From Stropharia rugosoannulata (Eukaryota; Basidiomycota; Agaricomycetes; Agaricales; Strophariaceae): a DNA stretch of 64,000 bases. Shown in pieces: positions 59,001-64,000 of the stretch; position 1 is the first letter of the stretch; the number at the start of each line of letters is the position of its first letter. The position numbers and the translations under genes were made by a program. The DNA lies in NCBI GenBank assembly GCA_028532985.1, contig JANCIK010000011.1:62001-126000 (forward strand), given 5' to 3'. The notes under the pieces were generated by a model, which worked only from the letters and a program-made list of their open reading frames with translations, searched no databases and was not told the origin of the DNA.

Positions 59001-60364
59001 AAGGGTACCTCCTTCTCAAGATTCTGCGTAGCTATCTCAATTTGGATATGTACGCATCATTGAGCGTTCACACGGAAGAGACTCTTGAGGCAGGTGAAGC
59101 AGAGCTACTTGTATTCAGCTCATTAGTAAAGGTAATAGTAATTTAATTTAATTTAACTATGTAGCAAGAATCTAACGATTAAACCACCTTTTAATGCACA
59201 TATGAACTCCAGGAGCATGTTCAGAAGTACAACACAAAGAACTGGAACTTCCCCAAAGCGCACACACATCAGCACCTATTCCAGGACATTAGGCGAAAAG
59301 GTGTTACTCGCAATGCAAACACAAAACTTGGTGAAAAACAACACCGTGCATTTAAGAAGTTTTACCTATACCACACAAACTTCAAGGATACCGATAAACA
59401 GGTTCGTTTATAGCCTATTATATCAGTATCAAATTTATACAGCCTGACTCCCTTGACTTATTCTTTTATGACAGATCCTTAGATTGGAGCATGAGACGCT
59501 CGCAAGCCTTATGATTCGAACTGAGATCAATGAATATAATGAAAAGAAAGAATATCTAAAGCAACTACAGGAAGATCAGGAGGAAGAATGTCAGCCAGGC
59601 TCACAAGTGGTATACCGTGACAAGATAAAAAAGAATCTACAGCGTCGCCATGTTGGGCTTGAATATTGTGTCTGTGGCTCTCCTCTTCCCCTGATCTCTC
59701 TTAAAGGAATAGAACAACAACACAACAGTCCAACTTCTGATCCTGCATATCAGAACTTCCGTAGACGTCTCAGTCAGGCGTTATCTCGGTGGCAGGGCCA
59801 ACCTGTCCATCTTGACACCTCTGATATGGCAAGTCAACATCTAAAAATAGCTTGTAATGTGTAATAATATTCTGACTATCTACGCTTTTATAGATACAAC
59901 GCTTCCAGTATCTCAAGGTCACCTTTCAGTCAGTAGTAAGCTGGAACAACCTAACAGACATTCTACGATGCAACCCCAAGTTCCACAACTCAGAACGCTA
60001 TGATTGCGTGCTCATCAAACGACCTGGAGACAATGATGAGGTTTTTTTTGGCAGGCTTCTATCTATATTTAGCATTGACTGTGTCGGCCGTGAATGGTTT
60101 GTTGCACTTATCCTACCGATGGACCGACCTATTTCAAGTGCCAACCGCAGCAGGGATCGAGACCTTGGTCTCACTCGTGTCTGTGCACGGGCACGAGACA
60201 AGGCGGCATTTGTCCCATTGGATTGGATCATTCGAGGGGCACTTCTGGTAAAGGACCATGGATCTACACACACATTTGACGAATTTCTGGTTGTAAAAGA
60301 GGTTGATGATGACCTTTGGATGAGACTGAGGTCGGCCAGTCTGGCAACAAATGTAGCTCTATAA
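56065..60364 (+). CDS. Plavaka-family transposase, 1,111 aa, intact
   Basis: Fourteen exons fit with frame preserved: 56065-56347, 56423-56533, 56586-56762, 56831-57330, 57464-57682, 57751-57933, 58017-58213, 58263-58467, 58527-58693, 58757-58856, 58952-59131, 59213-59401, 59475-59828 and 59894-60364 (3,336 nt). The thirteenth intron is GC-AG (donor GCAAGT at 59829). The N-terminal zinc finger is C29-x2-C32...H44-x3-C48. The family core is unmistakable: W-x-F-x-S-x-L-D-F-D-I-A-E-F, L-I-Y-A-D-K-T, G-G-R-V-V-G-W-L-P-I, L-S-A-D-Y-E-E, C-P-V-C-L-V-P and N-W-N-F-P-K-A-H. A C-terminal domain (R-Y-D-C-V-L-I-K-R) completes it. Plavaka is a CACTA-related superfamily of Agaricomycetes. No lesion was found, so it may still be active. 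Confidence 0.88.
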
Positions 60365-60599
60365 TTTTATCAGTGAATTACATCTATAATATTAATAGTA
60401 ATGGTATTTAAGGTCAATGTCTTACTGATCATTTGATTAAATAGTGTAAAAATATAAAGAAGACTACGTGGGCCTTTGTATTATTATTAACTGGCATGGT
60501 AAACGGATGGTGTTCCGAAGATTTATAGTGTACTGCAACGCAAAGAATTTAACAACACATAACAATCGCCTCAACTTTGAAGCTTTCAATCTTCGCACT

Positions 60600-62847
60600 T
60601 GAATCCCCAATGTCATCTGTCTCTCAGACCCGCATTGTCAGTTCAAGGGACTCTAACCTGAGTCTTCTGACGACAGCCAAATCAGTAATGTCAGGCCTGT
60701 CCAACCCAACAATCCAAGACTCTTGGACGAGGAGACTCTTAAGAAGTTCATTCTGCGTGCTAATTCATTGCACATGGAAGACCATCCAATCAGTAACAGT
60801 GAATGGATGGAGGTAAGAAATACTATTAAAGGAATTTAGTCGAACATAGACTGACTCGTAGCAATACTATGATAGATTCTAATGAAGGCGCAAGTGACTA
60901 TTCAGGCTCTCAAAGCTGAAAACAAGGAGTTGCTCAAGAAATCTCAGATTTGAATCTTGCAAAGCGAAACGAGAAGCGTGAGCGCAACAGGGCAATCAGA
61001 TCCGCTAAGGCAGCGGATGCAGGCACCGAACTTGAGGATTATACTCACAGTGAGTCCCTGATCTACATGAAAAAATCTGGGAAATACTGTGGTGTCTATC
61101 TTTCATTGAATATCACCGAGAATGTCTTCAGAGAGCCGCGTCCTACATTCGACTCTAAAAGCCCTCTTCGATTTGCGTCTGACAAGAATATTGCGCTGGG
61201 AGATACAGCTGAGCTTCATGAATTTCTTCCACTAGTCATGATGGAGCGCAAAGGTGAATGAGGACCTTGTCCAAGCTGTAAGTGTCATGTCATTTTTATT
61301 AAGTATTGTATTGATCTATCTCTCACTGACGGCACAAATTCTTTTTAACTTATTATTATTAGTTTATTGGCGGGATGAAAGCACATCGATCCTCTGCTTT
61401 GAATACTCTTCGAAGCGCTGCATTCTCTATTTTTGGAGTTATCGACAACAATGCCTCATTCTTCATGAACACCAATAGCCGTATTTCCCATCCTACCGTG
61501 CAGAAGCTGCTAGGTGCAACACTGCGCTTGGACCTTGAAGTTGACTCAACATTGCACCCGTATACTTACTCCAAATTCCCACCTCTCATTTACTACAATC
61601 AAGACCCTTCGTCTGGCACCACTGGTATATTTCGGTCCTCCATACTTATTCAGGTACGAAAGTCACAGTGGCATTGCATCTGTAATGGGTTACGTGCACT
61701 AATACAGGTTTATATTATTTTATTAGGCTGCAAAACATATTCTATACGGAGAGAAGGCACTCAAGATGTCGTTCAATGGAAATAGTGCTTTGAGACGGGA
61801 TCCTCATGGTAATAAACCAACCACAACTGTGGGTTTAATCGCTAATACGGCTGCTTTGGTACGTGTATCATTACTTCTAATAATATACCTAAGTATAATA
61901 ATCTTGATACTAAAATAAATTGCTGCGCACACGTTTAGACAATCTTTCTTTTGGCCGATGACAAGGAATTGAACTTGAGCGGCATAGGCAGCACCACACA
62001 GATAAACTACTTTGAGACAGCAGACCGCTTCAAGCAAGTCATTATCTTAGGCTTTGATAGAAATCCAGAGGTCTTCAAGCATCTGTTCAAGGAGTGGAAC
62101 AAAGAACTTTTCCCAAACAGCATCCACCCCGATCCCACAAGCTCCAAATCCACTTCCCAGGCCGCAACTATTGCCCCGAAGATTCCGAAACACATGTCCC
62201 GCTCTGATGATGTCAACTTTATTCTTGCCGACTTAAGGATAACATCTGACCGGTCATCTGACATTGATTCTCCAACTCACGTCAGTACTCAAATTAACCC
62301 CCACACCGACAATGAGAAATCCTCAGAGCACTCTAGTACTGATATTGAGGCCACCCCACGTCGTCCACAGACAAAGGGAAAAGCTGTTATGAGGAATCTG
62401 TCGACAGCAAGTCTCTCTCGAACCTATGCAATGGAGAATATTTTGTCCTTGGATGCCGACCATCATCGAGAGGGATCCAGTGATGCACTCTTATCTGATT
62501 CCTCTGCGGCTTCACACGCATCATCATTGTCCGGTCGTCATCCCACAGGTGCCACCTCTGAATCCTTTGTGTCCACCAGTCGTCGTGGTTCCCCGCTCCC
62601 TGAACCCACCACCGGATCAAGGCAGAAATCATCCCAGAAGTCTTCTTTAAGTTCCAGTGCTCCCAGCGTCGCCAAAGAATCCACCAATCTGTCTGCGGCA
62701 AAAGAATCGAAGACTAAGGGTAAAAGAGCGGCATCTTCATCAGCAAAGAAACAGGACAATGTGGTGCCATTGGACGTTGATATTGAGGAGGAACCTGGTG
62801 CTCGAAAGCGCCGGACTACTCGATCTACTAACAAGACTAAGCATTAG
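60600..62847 (+). pseudogene. Plavaka-associated second gene, 5' part frameshifted
   Basis: The 3' part is clean: exons 61363-61653, 61727-61858 and 61939-62847 join in frame. They encode F-I-G-G-M-K-A-H, then A-A-K-H-I-L-Y-G-E-K-A-L-K and T-I-F-L-L-A-D-D-K-E, ending in a Ser-rich basic tail (K-S-S-Q-K-S-S-L, R-K-R-R-T-T-R-S). This is the partner protein usually found next to Plavaka transposases; its role is unknown. The 5' part needs two frame changes: near 60,950 (between L-L-K-K and S-D-L-N-L-A-K-R) and near 61,254 (between M-M-E-R-K and V-N-E-D-L-V-Q-A). The first exons could not be fixed. Either it is a young pseudogene or the reading contains indel errors. Confidence 0.65.
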
Positions 62848-64000
62848 TTAATGCTTTAAGGACTGACCAATAATCGAAGATACTCAGATATCTGTTCCTT
62901 GGTGGGAGACGACAAGTAGTTGACCGAGTTTTAGTCCTGTATTACTATCCGTGTAAATAAAATTGTTTACTTTAGAAGGCTCGAATACTCAGCGCGGCTC
63001 AATGTACTTCTGGCTCAGGCTTGTTCGTAGTGAGTAACCAAAACTTTTTCCGAGGCAGTAGATTCACTGGGGCATCCCCTTTTCCGTACAGAGGTGATAT
63101 ACTACTTGGCTGACTGGTGCGTGCATGCTCTTACGCCACCAGATCCCCTTGCTGTATGTGCAAGCTATGCTAGGAGTCCATGTTCAAAATAATAATTTGT
63201 ATGCCGTGGTACCTTCGCCCACAATCGCGGTTGCAGTGTGCCTTGCCATGCATCGCACTGCGGGATGCTTCTCACGTCTCCCCAAACGCTACTTGCCCGT
63301 AGGTGACCAGGATACGTCTGCATGCGCCTACAATGGTAGGTGACCCCACAAACGCGAGAATGGGTTCCAGTAGCTCAGCATGTATGTAAAATAGGAGTAG
63401 TAAGAATGTAGATCACTCACTGCTTGACTTTTCGCTGACCCTACGCGTTCTTGGGTATAGTTGACATTGTGCGCACATCCACTGTTGCATGGCGGCTTCG
63501 GAGTACATGCGCGCTGAGACGTGGATGTGGGCGTTAAAGCCCGTGTCGCGGTTGTTGTGTCTGGTCGTGGGAAAAAGGACTTCGCGCCGTATTCACGAAC
63601 ACATTGTCTATTCCTTCCACACAGTGTTCACCAAGTGTGGTCAGCTTATTTCTCAGAGTGTGCTTTCCTCCTGTTGTCAGACTTGGTGGACTATCACTAT
63701 CTTTTACTACTTGTTCTGTTGCCATCCCATTGATGTCGCCTTTAATATATAAACAATACATGGAGTTCAATGACACAATGATTGATATAATTACTACGTT
63801 GACATTGCTCAAAAAGACTCATATGACAATGTTTAAAATAATCTTTGAGTATAATTTTGAATAGAAATTAAATTACCGTTACAGAGATCAACTAATACAT
63901 CTCGGTACGCTCTGCAGGTGCTGCAGTGTTGCCTGCATTCCTGTTAACACTTAACAGGTTGTACAGCATCGTCTGCACACCTGTTAGCGTTTCGCAGGTG
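62848..64000. other. Right flank, no gene; palindromes at the window end
   Basis: No coding region recognised. 63,940-63,958 is CCTGTTAA-CAC-TTAACAGG, and CTGCAGGTGCTGCAG and CACACCTGTTAGCG lie beside it, possibly the subterminal region of another element cut by the window edge. Confidence 0.4.

Overview
Eukaryotic, almost certainly basidiomycete (Agaricomycete-type) fungal DNA. Genes have many short introns (about 50-70 bp, GT-AG with several GC-AG). The recognisable families are fungal: a DUF4436 membrane protein, seven-TM proteins with the basidiomycete W-R-C-Y-x-x-W signature, KDZ and Plavaka transposases, and a Ty1/copia retrotransposon. No rRNA, tRNA gene, CRISPR or bacterial signal was seen. 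Most of the window is mobile DNA.

Layout. 1-4.99 kb: host flank with an intact DUF4436 gene (720-2058, minus) and a broken one-pass membrane jelly-roll-like gene (3406-4716, minus). 4,993-36,480: I infer one giant (about 31.5 kb) DNA transposon. It is bounded by diverged terminal inverted repeats of about 58 bp, and behind each end lies a block of about 3.5 kb dense in CTACAGTA / TACTGTAG motifs. The two blocks are inverted copies of each other. A KDZ-type transposase (29,625-32,828, two in-frame TGA codons) sits next to the right block. The interior carries multi-exon genes of unknown function, most of which splice in silico to clean reading frames: 307, 641, 267, 107 and 163 aa, plus two incompletely resolved genes. 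Two minisatellites and a CA-rich microsatellite lie between them.

A 5.9-kb Ty1/copia element (5,324-11,236, minus) lies inside the left end of the giant element. Its two 379-bp LTRs differ at three positions by eye, its target duplication is ACAGT, and its primer-binding site matches the anticodon arm of initiator tRNA-Met. It is disabled by one TAG and by a 486-bp nested insertion in RNase H. The order of events is giant element, then copia, then the 486-bp element.

36.5-52.4 kb: host DNA with a ubiquitin-like-domain gene (37,043-38,501) abutting a 72-bp minisatellite, a small Cys-rich gene (41,670-42,119), two tandem seven-TM paralogues (44,546-45,814 and 46,673-47,867, minus) and a 120-aa beta-trefoil-like gene (51,976-52,404, minus). 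Long AT-normal or GC-rich stretches without credible genes separate them. 52,968-54,593: a non-autonomous element with GCGTGCA-rich inverted ends and a 10-bp target duplication. 56,065-62,847: a Plavaka transposon with an intact 1,111-aa transposase in 14 exons, followed by its partner gene, which is frameshifted in its 5' part. All exon models were built by eye from splice signals and frame continuity; no transcript or database evidence was available.
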